NCBI GenBank assembly: GCA_020440555.1
Contig: JAGRNW010000009.1
Span: forward strand, 1-34,014
Length of the DNA stretch: 34,014 nt
Direction: 5' to 3'
Source of the DNA: Chlamydiia bacterium
GTDB taxonomy: Bacteria > Chlamydiota > Chlamydiia > Chlamydiales > JAAKFR01
Below, piece after piece: positions 6,681 through 15,099 of the stretch (its first letter is position 1; each line of letters starts with the position of its first letter). A program made the position numbers and the translations under genes. The notes beneath the pieces are model-generated. The model saw nothing but the letters and a program-made list of their open reading frames with translations, ran no database searches and had not been told where the DNA came from.

Positions 6681-7791
6681 ATGAAAGAAGAATTAGACAC
6701 AAGACTAAAAAATATGCAAGAACGAGTCCTTCATATGTGGAGGTATCTTTGACCTCGAAAAGAAGCAAAAACGAGTGGTTGCTCTCGAAGAAGAGATGGA
6801 GGTCGAACATTTTTGGGATGATGCCGCTTTAGCTCAAGAAAAAATTGCCAAATGTAATGAGCTTAAAGAATGGACTGTTCCTTATCATGAAGCGAAAAGC
6901 CGTTTTGAAAGTGTGGTCTCTCTTTTGCCCGAAGCCATCGAATTAGCAGATGAAGCTTTAATTGCTGATCTTATTGCGGAGCTTGCTGAAGTAGATAAAG
7001 TCCTTGGACAACTGGAAATTCGTCGGATGTTGGGGCACGAGCTAGATAATAAAAATTGTTACTTAAGTATCAATGCAGGGGCAGGAGGAACTGAGAGTTG
7101 TGATTGGGTGAGCATGCTGGCTCGGATGTATCAAAGATGGGCGGGAAAAAAAGGATGGCAGGTAACGCTTGTTGATCAAGTAGATGGAGATGTCGCTGGA
7201 ATTAAAAATATCACCTATAAATTTTCTGGTTCTTTCGCTTATGGGTATGCTAAAGCCGAAAAAGGGGTTCATAGATTAGTAAGAATCTCTCCTTTTGATA
7301 GTGGTAGCAGACGACATACAAGTTTTGCATCTGTCGATGTAACACCTGAGATCACCGATGATATTCGGGTAGAGCTCAATCCTCAAGATCTCAGAATAGA
7401 TACCTTCCGCTCTTCTGGAGCAGGGGGGCAACATGTGAATGTGACTGATTCTGCTGTAAGAGTCACCCATATCCCGACAGGAATTGTAGTTACCTGCCAA
7501 AATGAGCGAAGTCAGCTACAAAATAAAGAGACATGTATGAAAATTTTGCGTTCTAAGCTTTATGAAAAAGAGGTGCTTGAACGGCAGGCGGAATTAGATA
7601 AAATGGGGGGAGAGAAAAAAGAGATTGCTTGGGGGAGTCAGATCAGAAATTATGTCTTCCAACCCTATACGCTTGTCAAAGACACAAGAACGGGGTATGA
7701 AACAGGCAATATCACAGCCATGATGGATGGTGAGCTTCTCGATCCTTTTGTGGAAGCTTATTTAAAAGAATTTGGGAGTTTCAATGAGTGA
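6681..7791 (+). CDS. prfB: peptide chain release factor 2 (programmed +1 frameshift)
   Basis: RF2 releases nascent chains at UGA and UAA. Translation from the ATG at 6681 (AAGGTG lies six bases upstream) gives 23 codons ending CTT TGA. Skipping one base at 6750 continues as DLEKKQKRVVALEEEMEVEHFW to the stop at 7791, about 369 residues in all, normal for RF2. The domain 2 stop-recognition tripeptide SPF (RISPFDSGSRRHTS) and the peptidyl-transferase motif GGQ (SSGAGGQHVN) are both present near residues 202 and 247. The frameshift is the classical autoregulation: at low RF2 levels the UGA is read slowly and the ribosome shifts. An alternative ATG lies at 6675. The 3' end overlaps the acetyltransferase gene by 8 bp. 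Confidence 0.96.
6738..6753 (+). promoter_or_regulatory. programmed +1 frameshift site of prfB
   Basis: The run TGGAGGTATCTTTGAC contains an internal Shine-Dalgarno-like GGAGG three bases before the slippery CTT codon, followed by the in-frame UGA and a C. This is the same arrangement as the bacterial RF2 shift site. The zero frame ends at the TGA (6750-6752), and the +1 frame enters at GAC (6751). Confidence 0.95.
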
Positions 7792-8314
7792 TAATGAAAA
7801 AAATGAGACAAAAGCAGTTCCTGAGGTTCCTGGTCTTGAACTGAGATACACAGTCCTTGAAGATTCAACTTATCTCAAGCAATGGTTGATTGAACCTGGT
7901 GTTTTGCATGGATTTCCAATGTGTGATCCTCTTGAGGTTGAAGATGCGGCTAAGCATTGGATAGGATTCGCCAAATACAAATCTAGCCTCACTGCAGTTA
8001 TGGAGGGGGTACCCTGCGGCATAGCCACTCTTTGTTTGATGCCTTATCGAAAGCTTGCCCATCAATGTCTCCTTTCCATCGTTGTGGGAGGAGGACAACG
8101 TGGAAAAGGAGTGGGGACAGTTTTAATGAATAATCTTCTTCATTTAGCCAAAAATCACTTCCATATGGAAGTGATCTATCTGGAGGTTTATGAGAGAAAT
8201 CCAGCTATTTCTCTCTATCGTCGTTTTGGTTTTTATGAAGTTGGAGTTCAAAAGTACTTCATGAAAGAAGAGGACCATTACGTTGGCAAAATCATCATGG
8301 AAAGGATTTTATGA
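7784..8314 (+). CDS. GNAT-family N-acetyltransferase
   Basis: The 176-residue product carries the acetyl-CoA-binding segment LLSIVVGGGQRGKGVGTVLMNNLLHLA, a form of the RxxGxG/A motif A loop (QRGKGVG). It is followed by YLEVYERNPAISLYRRFGFYEVG, the typical motif B with the N-x-x-A-x-x-L-Y-x-x-x-GF pattern. It should transfer an acetyl group to an amine on an unknown target. The ATG at 7784 overlaps the end of prfB, and GGGAG lies five bases before it. It is followed by an ATGA overlap with the next gene, so prfB, this gene and the metalloprotease gene are probably co-translated. Next to prfB, a release-factor or ribosomal-protein modifier is conceivable but unproven. Confidence 0.85.
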   Translation: MSDNEKNETKAVPEVPGLELRYTVLEDSTYLKQWLIEPGVLHGFPMCDPLEVEDAAKHWIGFAKYKSSLTAVMEGVPCGIATLCLMPYRKLAHQCLLSIVVGGGQRGKGVGTVLMNNLLHLAKNHFHMEVIYLEVYERNPAISLYRRFGFYEVGVQKYFMKEEDHYVGKIIMERIL

Positions 8315-8988
8315 GTCTAACGTTTCAAAAACGTTTGGAAAAATATCTTAAAATAGCTTGTAGAGTTAAGATCAATCAAAATCGTTCAACCATGCTCAAT
8401 CTTCTGACAAAACAAGGAGGATGTACTAGGGTTTCTATCCATCGGATGTTTCTCGATGCTCCTGATGAGGTCATTGCATCGATTGCACATTATGTCCGTG
8501 GAACAAGACGAGATAAACAGCTCCATGATGGCAGAATTAAGCAATATATCCATGAAAATCTCGACCGTTATAATGATTCTCACCAAGTGATACGAGAGAA
8601 ACTCATCACGCGAGGGAAAATTTATGACCTTCAGACCATGTATGATCGGCTGAATGCAGAGTATTTTAATCATAAACTTGAATTAACTTTCACTTGGTAT
8701 GGTGATCCTAAAAAAAGATGTCGCTCTCGTATTGTTTTTGGTCAATACCTTTCGACCTTAAGACTCATCAAAATACATGCACTACTCGATCATCCTCGTT
8801 TTCCCTACTATTTTGTCTCATTTGTTCTTTACCATGAAATGCTCCATGCCATTGTTCCTGTGACTTTTAACGCAAGCGGAAAAACATGTATTCATGGTCC
8901 TGAATTTAAAATACTTGAGCGACGTTTTCGTTATTATAAAGAAGCGAAGGCTTGGGAAAAAATGCATAGAGATCAATTATTTAGGTAA
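8311..8988 (+). CDS. SprT-like zinc metalloprotease domain protein
   Basis: The 225-residue product has a zinc-binding HExxH motif at residues 175-179 (LYHEMLHAIV), followed by IHGPEFKILERRFRYY, where His195 is a likely third ligand. This spacing and the preceding LNAEYFNHKLELTFTWYG match SprT/Spartan-like domains; the eukaryotic relatives digest DNA-protein crosslinks. The N-terminal 100 residues are basic, with no recognisable domain. The start codon overlaps the preceding stop as ATGA, so translation is coupled. It ends three bases before yebC. Whether it is an active protease cannot be decided from sequence, although the metal ligands are intact. Confidence 0.75.
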   Translation: MSLTFQKRLEKYLKIACRVKINQNRSTMLNLLTKQGGCTRVSIHRMFLDAPDEVIASIAHYVRGTRRDKQLHDGRIKQYIHENLDRYNDSHQVIREKLITRGKIYDLQTMYDRLNAEYFNHKLELTFTWYGDPKKRCRSRIVFGQYLSTLRLIKIHALLDHPRFPYYFVSFVLYHEMLHAIVPVTFNASGKTCIHGPEFKILERRFRYYKEAKAWEKMHRDQLFR

Positions 8989-8991
8989 AGC

Positions 8992-9714
8992 ATGGCAGGA
9001 CACAGTAAATGGGCCAATATCAAACACAAAAAAGAACGAGCTGACGCCCAAAAAGGGAAGATTTTTTCTAGGGTGTCTAAGGAGATTATTAGTGCTGTCA
9101 AGGTGGGGGGGGCCGATCCCAAAAGTAATGCTCGCCTTCGGCTCGCCATTGAAAAAGCAAAGGCTGCCAACGTTCCTAACGAAAATATCGAAAGAAATAT
9201 CAAAAAGGCAGCAAATGTTGATCAGACCGATTATACTTCCATTACCTATGAAATTTATGGTCATGGGGGAGTAGGGATGCTTGTCGAAATGATGACAGAT
9301 AACAAAAACAGAGCGGCTTCAGATATAAGGATTGCGATCAACAAACGCGGAGGATCAATTGGTTCTCCAGGTTCAGTAGCTTTTAATTTTGACCGCAAGG
9401 GAGTGATTCAGGTCGCCTCGAATGAAGAGAATGAAGAAGTTCTTTTTCAAGCAACCATTGAAGCAGGGGCCGAGGATTTTGAAGCAGTGGAAGAAGGGTA
9501 TATGATCACCACGGATCCTGCGGATCTTTATATCGTTAAAGAAAAACTTGAAGAAAAAGGAATCGTGACTGTTGGGGTTGATATTGAGATGATTCCGAAA
9601 ACACTTGTAGTTTGCGATGAGGAGACACAGCGAAGTAATCTCGCCCTGATCGAATGGCTAGAGGATCTCGATGATGTCAATAATGTTTACCACAACATGG
9701 ATACCAATTCTTGA
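8992..9714 (+). CDS. yebC: YebC/TACO1-family protein
   Basis: The 240-residue product begins MAGHSKWANIKHKKERADAQKGK, the hallmark of the family, and continues with GGADPKSNARLRLAIEKAKAANVPNENIERNIKKA. The middle carries YEIYGHGGVGMLVEMMTDNKNR, and the C-terminal part the usual LIEWLEDLDDVNNVYHNM. Family members act as translation activators or transcriptional regulators; recent work points to relief of ribosome stalling. That would suit its place in an operon with prfB. The final codons after HNM (DTNS and the stop) lie inside repeat copy D, so the natural end of the gene has been replaced by repeat sequence. Confidence 0.95.
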   Translation: MAGHSKWANIKHKKERADAQKGKIFSRVSKEIISAVKVGGADPKSNARLRLAIEKAKAANVPNENIERNIKKAANVDQTDYTSITYEIYGHGGVGMLVEMMTDNKNRAASDIRIAINKRGGSIGSPGSVAFNFDRKGVIQVASNEENEEVLFQATIEAGAEDFEAVEEGYMITTDPADLYIVKEKLEEKGIVTVGVDIEMIPKTLVVCDEETQRSNLALIEWLEDLDDVNNVYHNMDTNS

Positions 9715-9729
9715 AGTGGAATGGGTATA
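9701..9729. repeat. dispersed repeat copy D: minimal copy forming the yebC stop
   Basis: ATACCAATTCTTG followed by AAGTGGAATGGGTATA is a 29-bp copy lacking an internal region. It is nearly identical to copy F at 33646. The TGA of yebC (9712-9714) is part of the repeat motif, and the first bases encode the last residues of YebC. No separate terminator is visible downstream. Confidence 0.8.
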
Positions 9730-9769
9730 TCATTTAGGATTTTCCAAACGGGCTCTTAGAGATCGTTCA

Positions 9770-10372
9770 TTAAGTTTTTTTAGTGGTGTTTGTATCTTTC
9801 ATTATTTGGGGGCGTTGATAAGCATGTTGATTTTCCAATTTTTCCTTAGTCAGTTCTTCAACTCGTTTCTGGATATCCAGATCCTTGGTTGAAATTTCAG
9901 CTCCTGTCAATTTTGATCGACGAATGTAAGTATAGCGTCCATTTTGACGCTTAAGATACTGGCTCTCGTAAGCCGTTACTTTACCCGATTTGGCCCAAAC
10001 AACGAATGAAAAGTAGGGGGCATGCCCTTCATCGATTCTTTTTTGTACCGCGGGACCAATCGCATCATAAGCGATCATATAAATACGGACTACCTCTTCA
10101 AGATCCTTTCCTTTATAGGCTTTATCAGGTCGGTTAGCAGGATGAAGTTTAATTGATTGTATTTTCTCGTAGTCATTTCCAGGAATCAGAATCATTGAGC
10201 TTCTCTCTTGGTCGACCCAATAAACATGGCCGCCAAAGTACAGCATTTTTGTTTCATTATTACGAGCAAATTTTTGAAGACTACTTTTACTCAAAGGATT
10301 ATATTTCATCATATCGGCAGGATCAATATCGATGCCGCGAGGTGGGCTTCCTTCGATTCGACTGTATGACAT
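9770..10372 (-). CDS. hypothetical protein
   Basis: I do not recognise this 200-residue protein. It is hydrophilic and has no signal peptide or membrane segment. The sequence has a mixed alpha/beta look in the middle (MLYFGGHVYWVDQERSSMILIPGNDYEKI and PYFSFVVWAKSGKV) and a charged, probably helical C-terminus (DLDIQKRVEELTKEKLENQ) ending in a Lys/Thr-rich tail. The start is supported by GAGGAG five bases before the ATG. A near-consensus promoter lies 40-70 bp upstream, so it is probably an independent, well expressed gene. It is positioned between the end of the prfB-yebC operon and gltX. Its function is unknown. Confidence 0.7.
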   Translation of the reverse strand: MSYSRIEGSPPRGIDIDPADMMKYNPLSKSSLQKFARNNETKMLYFGGHVYWVDQERSSMILIPGNDYEKIQSIKLHPANRPDKAYKGKDLEEVVRIYMIAYDAIGPAVQKRIDEGHAPYFSFVVWAKSGKVTAYESQYLKRQNGRYTYIRRSKLTGAEISTKDLDIQKRVEELTKEKLENQHAYQRPQIMKDTNTTKKT

Positions 10373-10413
10373 AATAACTCCTCATAGATTGCTTTTATTA
10401 TTATCTAAGATCA

Positions 10414-10442
10414 ATTATAGCATCTAACGTATTAAAAGTCAA
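10414..10442 (-). promoter_or_regulatory. near-consensus sigma70-type promoter
   Basis: On the minus strand TTGACT (10442-10437) and a perfect TATAAT (10419-10414) are separated by exactly 17 bp. Transcription would start near 10407, about 35 nt before the start codon of the unknown 200-residue gene. Eleven of twelve consensus positions match, the best promoter I see in the window. Confidence 0.7.
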
Positions 10443-10474
10443 AAAAATAATATCAATAAACTCTTTGGCTTCTC

Positions 10475-10515
10475 ATAAAAACGAGAACACAGGTTAAAAA
10501 GTATTTTTCTCGTTT
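10475..10515 (-). terminator. candidate terminator of gltX
   Basis: On the minus strand AAACGAG (10515-10509) pairs with CTCGTTT (10485-10479), with a 23-nt loop, and is followed by TTATGAG. The stem is short and the loop long, so this is a weak candidate. It lies 9 bp past the gltX stop codon, where a terminator is expected because a separate promoter follows. Confidence 0.4.
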
Positions 10516-10523
10516 CTTGAACT

Positions 10524-12026
10524 TTATTGGGTAGATGAAGAAAACTCAAGGAGTGAGGCGCATTCTCGCCTCTCCCAATGATCTTTTAGAGTTATAAGTT
10601 TCTTTTTAGGAATGCCACCTAAAAATTCAATAGCTGCCAAAAAACGGGCCCGCGTTCTCTCTTTTCCAAGAAGATCGACGCTATCGAACAAGGGGGGGCC
10701 TTGCCATTTTCCCATAATGGTCGCGAAAAGTAAAGGCATCACGATCTTCTTATGATTGACTCCAAAAGCGGAGGCAACTTCAAAAGAGGCTTTTTGAATG
10801 TTCTCTCTTCCCCAATTTTCCTTTTCTTCCATGGCCCATAAGATACTTTGCAGGATCATAGCACTGGAAGGTTTAGCAAGTCCTTTTGGAGCAAAGAGAG
10901 TATCGGTATAGGGAATGTGATTGACGAAGAGAAAATAGGTAAGCTCCAAAAATTCGCCAAAGGTCTTGATGCGTGTATGAACAAGAGGCATTAACTGATT
11001 CATGAAGTTGTCGCTATAGCTCCACGTTTTGATTTTTTCCCAAAGTTGATTCTCAGGGACGCAATTGATGAGATAATGTTGGTTGAGCCAGTCAAGCTTT
11101 TTAAGGTCAAAAACAGCGCCAGACACTCCAATTCTTTTGGGATCAAATTCTTTGATTATTGCATCGAGTGTGTAAACCTCTTGATCACTCGGCATACTAT
11201 ATCCCATTAAAGTGAGAAAGTTGACAAATGCCTCGGGAAGATATCCACTATCTCGGTAAAAGAAAATCGAGGTGGGGTTGCGCCGTTTTGAAAGTTTTCG
11301 TCCATCAGTACCTAGAAGAAGGGGCATGTGAAGAAATCGAGGGGGGGGCCAACCAAAATATTCATAGAGAAGAATATGTTTGGGAGTGGAACTGAGCCAT
11401 TCATCTCCTCTGATCACATGAGTAATCTTCATAAGATGATCATCAACAATATTAGCAAGATGATACGTGGGGAATCCATCGGATTTTAAAAGGATTTGAT
11501 CATCAATATCAGCCCAAGGGTAGGTGATTTGTCCCTTAATATCATCAATAAACACACAATCACCAGTTAGAGGAACTTTAAGTCGAATTACATAAGATTG
11601 TCCTGCTGCAAGCCGTTCTCCAATTTCTTGTGCACTTAAATTGCGATAGCGGCGATCATAGCCACGTCCAATCAAACGCATTTCGGCAAGTTCTTCAGGG
11701 GTAGCAAAACATTTGTAGGCCTTACCTTCGGCAACAAGTTGATCGGCATATTTTTTATAGATAGCAGTACGTTCCGATTGTCTATAGGGGCCATAAGGCC
11801 CTCCAACGTCGGGTCCTTCATCCCAGCGGATGCCACACCAATGGAGAGTATCAAAAATTGCTTGTTCATAGTCTTTCCGGGAGCGTGTTTGGTCGGTATC
11901 TTCGATTCTTAAGATAAATTCACCATTAAAATGACGAGCAAAAATTAAATTAAAAAGAGCCATATAGGCGGTACCGACGTGGGGATCCCCGGTGGGGGAA
12001 GGAGCAATACGTACTCGAACAGACAT
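10524..12026 (-). CDS. gltX: glutamyl-tRNA synthetase
   Basis: The enzyme charges tRNA-Glu, and in bacteria lacking GlnRS it also charges tRNA-Gln before amidation. The 500-residue product has the class I signatures: [14 protein letters not shown] (the HIGH site as HVGT) near residue 15 and KLSKR in [15 protein letters not shown] near residue 255. [27 protein letters not shown] and [19 protein letters not shown] are standard active-site segments; the C-terminal third is the helical anticodon-binding region. The ATG at 12026 begins [13 protein letters not shown]; an in-frame TTG two codons earlier is possible. No strong ribosome binding site precedes it. It is followed by a possible terminator. 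Confidence 0.95.
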   Translation of the reverse strand: MSVRVRIAPSPTGDPHVGTAYMALFNLIFARHFNGEFILRIEDTDQTRSRKDYEQAIFDTLHWCGIRWDEGPDVGGPYGPYRQSERTAIYKKYADQLVAEGKAYKCFATPEELAEMRLIGRGYDRRYRNLSAQEIGERLAAGQSYVIRLKVPLTGDCVFIDDIKGQITYPWADIDDQILLKSDGFPTYHLANIVDDHLMKITHVIRGDEWLSSTPKHILLYEYFGWPPPRFLHMPLLLGTDGRKLSKRRNPTSIFFYRDSGYLPEAFVNFLTLMGYSMPSDQEVYTLDAIIKEFDPKRIGVSGAVFDLKKLDWLNQHYLINCVPENQLWEKIKTWSYSDNFMNQLMPLVHTRIKTFGEFLELTYFLFVNHIPYTDTLFAPKGLAKPSSAMILQSILWAMEEKENWGRENIQKASFEVASAFGVNHKKIVMPLLFATIMGKWQGPPLFDSVDLLGKERTRARFLAAIEFLGGIPKKKLITLKDHWERRECASLLEFSSSTQ

Positions 12027-12095
12027 AGGCAATGAGGATATAGGATTTTACAAAATAGACCAAGAATGAAAAATCGAACACGAAAAGAAAAAAAA

Positions 12096-14006
12096 TTAAT
12101 TAACGAGAAGAATTAAATCTTTCATCACATTAACAGTCTCCTCAAGCTGTAAATCGGCTTTAGAGTAAAGTTCAAAAACTTCTGCTTGATGATCTTCTTC
12201 TTTTTTAATCTCCTCGAGAAAGTTTTGATAGAGCGCATTCAATGCGATTCTTCTTTCACTATTTTCTTTCAATTGAGGAAGGTGTTTTGTAAAGCTTCTT
12301 AAGCGCGTTTGAAGATTAAATTTATAAAGCCAATTGATTTGTTCTCGTCGTGAGGGGGGGATATCGGAAAGATCATCATTGAAATGTTCTGTGATCGAAT
12401 CATTTTCAACAGGATATTTGGCGTATTGTTCGCCTATCTCCATTTCAGAAAAAAGACCAGGAATCACAATATCAGGCCTCACACCGACAAGTTGAGGGCT
12501 TTTTCCCGAAACGGTGTAATATCGACCCCTTGTGACCTTGTACTCGCCTTTTGGATTTACCTTTTCATGTTTTGCCTGATCTAAAGTGAAGGTTTGAAAT
12601 GTCCCTTTTCCAAATGTATGAGAGTCTCCGACGACAATGCCTCTTCCATAATCTTGTAAGGTTTGCGCGACAATTTCTGCTGCAGAAGCAGAAATTTTGC
12701 TTGTTAAGACCACGAGAGGACCGTCCCAGACCGTTTTTCCATCAATATTTCGAAGATGCTCGATATGACCTAGGTTGTCTTTGATTGAGCATACAATTCC
12801 TTTAGTGATAAAAAGCCCGGTAACAGCAACAGCTTGAGGGAGAACTCCTCCAACATTTTGTCGAAGATCGAGAATCACACCCTTCAAAGCATTTTGTCGT
12901 TTGATGCGTGTGAGCTCTTCCATCAAATCAGTGGCTGATGAGTGTTGCGGATCTTGGTAGAAAGCGTGGAGCTTAATATGCGCTAGCACTCCGTTTCCAT
13001 AAGGAATGGTGTTTGATTCAAGTCTGGCTTCTTTGATGACCACCTCACCTCGCGTAATAGGAATCTGCATAAGAATTTCTTCCTGATTTTGACGAATCAC
13101 GGTGAGAGTCACTTTTGTCCCCTCCGGACCTCGAATTAACTCAACAACATCAAAAATGGAAAGTCCCACAACAGGTTCATCGTTAATTGCGATCACAAGA
13201 TCGTCTTTTTTAAGTTCAGATCGGCTAGCGGGTCCTCCCTCGAGGATTTTTACAATTAAAAAACCATCGAGATTATCACGTAATTGAGCGCCGACACCAA
13301 AGAGACGTTGTTGCAATTGGATGATGAATTGTTTAGCTTCTTGAGGAGTAAAATAAGCAGTGTGATTATCAAAAGAGGCAGTTAAAGCACGCAAAATATT
13401 GCTTAAAATAAATTGTTCTCGTAGCTTTTTGTCTTCTGTTAAGATTTCTTCCTCTCGACTAGATTGCCTTTTTTGAATCCTTTGCAAAGCTTTTTCTTTA
13501 GTATCTCCTACCAGTTTTTGAGCAGCGTGAAGTTGAATCGCTTTAATTTTGAGTAATCTTTCCTTTAATGTGGCGATATCTTGAGCCCAATTGAGGCCTT
13601 TTAGTTCTTTGGTCGGCACATTCTCGGGAAATTTTAGATGACTCATTTCGAGATCAATTGCAGATCTCCGATAGATCGCGAAGATCATCTGATCGTGGAT
13701 TTTTGCAAAATAAGAATAATCTCCTTGGCTGATGGCTTCTGTAACCTGAGTGAGTTGATCGTCGTTTATGTTAAGAAGGGCAGAAATTTCTTCCTTAAGA
13801 AAATAAATTTTTGCAGGATCGAGAATGTCAATATATTCTTCGAGCGCTCTTTTCACTAAAAGGGGAGTAAGAGATTTATAGGAGACATGGGCCTCGAGAA
13901 TTTTATCGATCATGTGGAAGACATCTTTTGATGAGAGGTCGGGAGGTTGAATGCCGAGAAGAGGGGTAAAAAAAAGAAAAAGAGAGAGAAAAAAACTACG
14001 AAACAT
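12096..14006 (-). CDS. tsp: tail-specific (C-terminal processing) protease, S41 family
   Basis: The 636-residue precursor has an N-terminal signal peptide (FRSFFLSLFLFFTPLLGIQ) for export. A PDZ domain lies near residues 230-315 (GVGAQLRDNLDGFLIVKILEGGPASRSELKKDDLVIAINDEPV). The S41 protease core follows, with the catalytic serine in TSKISASAAEIVAQTL and the general-base lysine in HTFGKGTFQTFTL. The C-terminal 130 residues are charged and helical. Homologues remove misfolded or tagged proteins by recognising C-terminal residues. Chlamydial Tsp (CT441) has been linked to host and sex-hormone responses and lies near omcB in C. trachomatis; I recall this from the literature. Here it diverges from euo across a 538-bp spacer. 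Confidence 0.93.
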   Translation of the reverse strand: MFRSFFLSLFLFFTPLLGIQPPDLSSKDVFHMIDKILEAHVSYKSLTPLLVKRALEEYIDILDPAKIYFLKEEISALLNINDDQLTQVTEAISQGDYSYFAKIHDQMIFAIYRRSAIDLEMSHLKFPENVPTKELKGLNWAQDIATLKERLLKIKAIQLHAAQKLVGDTKEKALQRIQKRQSSREEEILTEDKKLREQFILSNILRALTASFDNHTAYFTPQEAKQFIIQLQQRLFGVGAQLRDNLDGFLIVKILEGGPASRSELKKDDLVIAINDEPVVGLSIFDVVELIRGPEGTKVTLTVIRQNQEEILMQIPITRGEVVIKEARLESNTIPYGNGVLAHIKLHAFYQDPQHSSATDLMEELTRIKRQNALKGVILDLRQNVGGVLPQAVAVTGLFITKGIVCSIKDNLGHIEHLRNIDGKTVWDGPLVVLTSKISASAAEIVAQTLQDYGRGIVVGDSHTFGKGTFQTFTLDQAKHEKVNPKGEYKVTRGRYYTVSGKSPQLVGVRPDIVIPGLFSEMEIGEQYAKYPVENDSITEHFNDDLSDIPPSRREQINWLYKFNLQTRLRSFTKHLPQLKENSERRIALNALYQNFLEEIKKEEDHQAEVFELYSKADLQLEETVNVMKDLILLVN

Positions 14007-14217
14007 GAAGCAATGATGTGACGATTGACATAAATCCTTTCATTTAGCAAGTCTCTTGTTAAAAAGCTACCTTAATACTCCAGGCGATTGGTCATTTAAT
14101 ATTTCGCTAAACACAGGGATAAAAAAAATAGGAAAAGTTGGAGATTAAGATTAGTTAAAGAAAAAAATTGCTCTTATCAGTAAAAAATTCGTTGCCTTCA
14201 ATTCTTATCTTTATCAA

Positions 14218-14229
14218 AATGTTACATCT
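14218..14229 (-). promoter_or_regulatory. copy of the AGATGTAACAT motif upstream of euo
   Basis: Read on the minus strand the sequence is AGATGTAACATT. It matches 11 bases of the palindrome at 6609-6621 upstream of prfB. In both places CAATCTTAG is found within 20 bp. It may be a shared operator, or coincidence. Confidence 0.25.
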
Positions 14230-14362
14230 TCTATTAAACTAAGATTGAAAGAATAGGACTTCGGTCACGGAAGAGAACGGTACAAGTTTTTAAATATATT
14301 AGAGATATGATGAATTGAGTAGAAAAAAATTGTCTTATTCTTAATGTGATGCAAAAAAAATC

Positions 14363-14391
14363 TTGATCCTAAAATCGATATAAGAGATAAT
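14363..14391 (+). promoter_or_regulatory. candidate sigma70-type promoter for euo
   Basis: TTGATC (14363-14368) and GATAAT (14386-14391) are separated by 17 bp, matching 4 of 6 and 5 of 6 consensus positions. A start near 14398 would leave a leader of about 147 nt. The same TTGAT(C/T)-17-GATAAT form occurs before omcA at 30460. Confidence 0.4.
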
Positions 14392-14544
14392 AGTGATTTG
14401 AAGACTAAAAAAACGATTAAGAAAAGAAAGTGAAAATAACAAGACTGAACAGAAGAAATAAACTAAATAGACGTGAGTTCGGTAAAAATAGTTAAAAAAT
14501 AATAGTTAGATTTTTTATTAACAACAACCTTAGGGGGTTATAAA

Positions 14545-15006
14545 ATGAACGAGCATAATCACGAGGAAGAGGTCGTTTCGATCATCTCTCATGTTGATGA
14601 ACCAGCAGAGGAAAAAAAAGTTGTTTCAATTACTGAGGCAGCGCGGATCAATAATGTCACTCGTCAAGCTATTTATGTAGCGATTAAGCAAAAAAAACTT
14701 AAAGCGACAAAGAAGACACGATGGGAGATTGATTTGCAGGATTTAGAAGAGTATCGTAACAATAAGTACTCTCGCTCTAAATCAATGTATAATGGAGAAC
14801 TGCTCTTTAATAATGAAGAAGGGTATTATTCGATTAATCAGGTGGCCGAGATGCTTGGGGTGCCAGCGCAAAAAATTTACTATGCCACACGTACGGGGAA
14901 ATTGGCAGGAACACGTAAGGGAGCGGCGTGGGTGATTCATTCCGATGAAATGAAGAGATATAGATGTGAGTATTTAGAGAAAAAGGTTCGCCGTCAGGTG
15001 GTGTAA
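14545..15006 (+). CDS. euo: Euo, chlamydial early-expressed DNA-binding repressor
   Basis: Euo is found only in chlamydiae, where it is transcribed soon after infection and represses late genes until reticulate bodies convert to elementary bodies. The 153-residue product has two MerR/excisionase-type helix-turn-helix domains in tandem. The first is at residues 28-70 (SITEAARINNVTRQAIYVAI) and the second at 95-140 (YSINQVAEMLGVPAQKIYYA). Each is followed by a basic wing and a W-containing strand (TRWEIDLQDL; AAWVIHSDEM), so the protein looks like an internal duplication. The linker YSRSKSMYNGELLFNNEEG is close to the chlamydial sequence I remember. The N-terminal 25 residues are acidic. A strong AGGGGG ribosome binding site precedes the ATG and a terminator follows. 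Confidence 0.95.
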   Translation: MNEHNHEEEVVSIISHVDEPAEEKKVVSITEAARINNVTRQAIYVAIKQKKLKATKKTRWEIDLQDLEEYRNNKYSRSKSMYNGELLFNNEEGYYSINQVAEMLGVPAQKIYYATRTGKLAGTRKGAAWVIHSDEMKRYRCEYLEKKVRRQVV

Positions 15007-15027
15007 TTTTTCTCATCACACATTTTA

Positions 15028-15080
15028 AAAGCTCTTATTTTAGAAGGGTAACCTTTGGAAGTAAGAGCTTTCTTTTTATC
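15028..15080 (+). terminator. rho-independent terminator of euo
   Basis: AAAGCTCTTA (15028-15037) pairs with TAAGAGCTTT (15062-15071), a 10-bp perfect stem with a 24-nt loop containing a small GGGTAACC helix, followed by CTTTTTATC. It is 22 nt after the euo stop and 20 nt from the end of the opposing recJ gene, so it may act in both directions. Confidence 0.8.
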
Positions 15081-15099
15081 AAAATTTTGACAAGCACAA

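Larger units (their letters stand above)
14007..14544. other. long AT-rich divergent intergenic region between tsp and euo
   Basis: This 538-bp spacer has no credible reading frame and is strongly A-rich on the plus strand. It should hold the divergent promoters of tsp and euo. Visible elements are a promoter candidate at 14363-14391, a motif shared with the prfB upstream region at 14218-14229, and a strong ribosome binding site for euo (AGGGGG seven bases before the ATG). Many A/T runs suggest bent DNA. No tRNA or clear RNA gene is seen. Confidence 0.6.
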
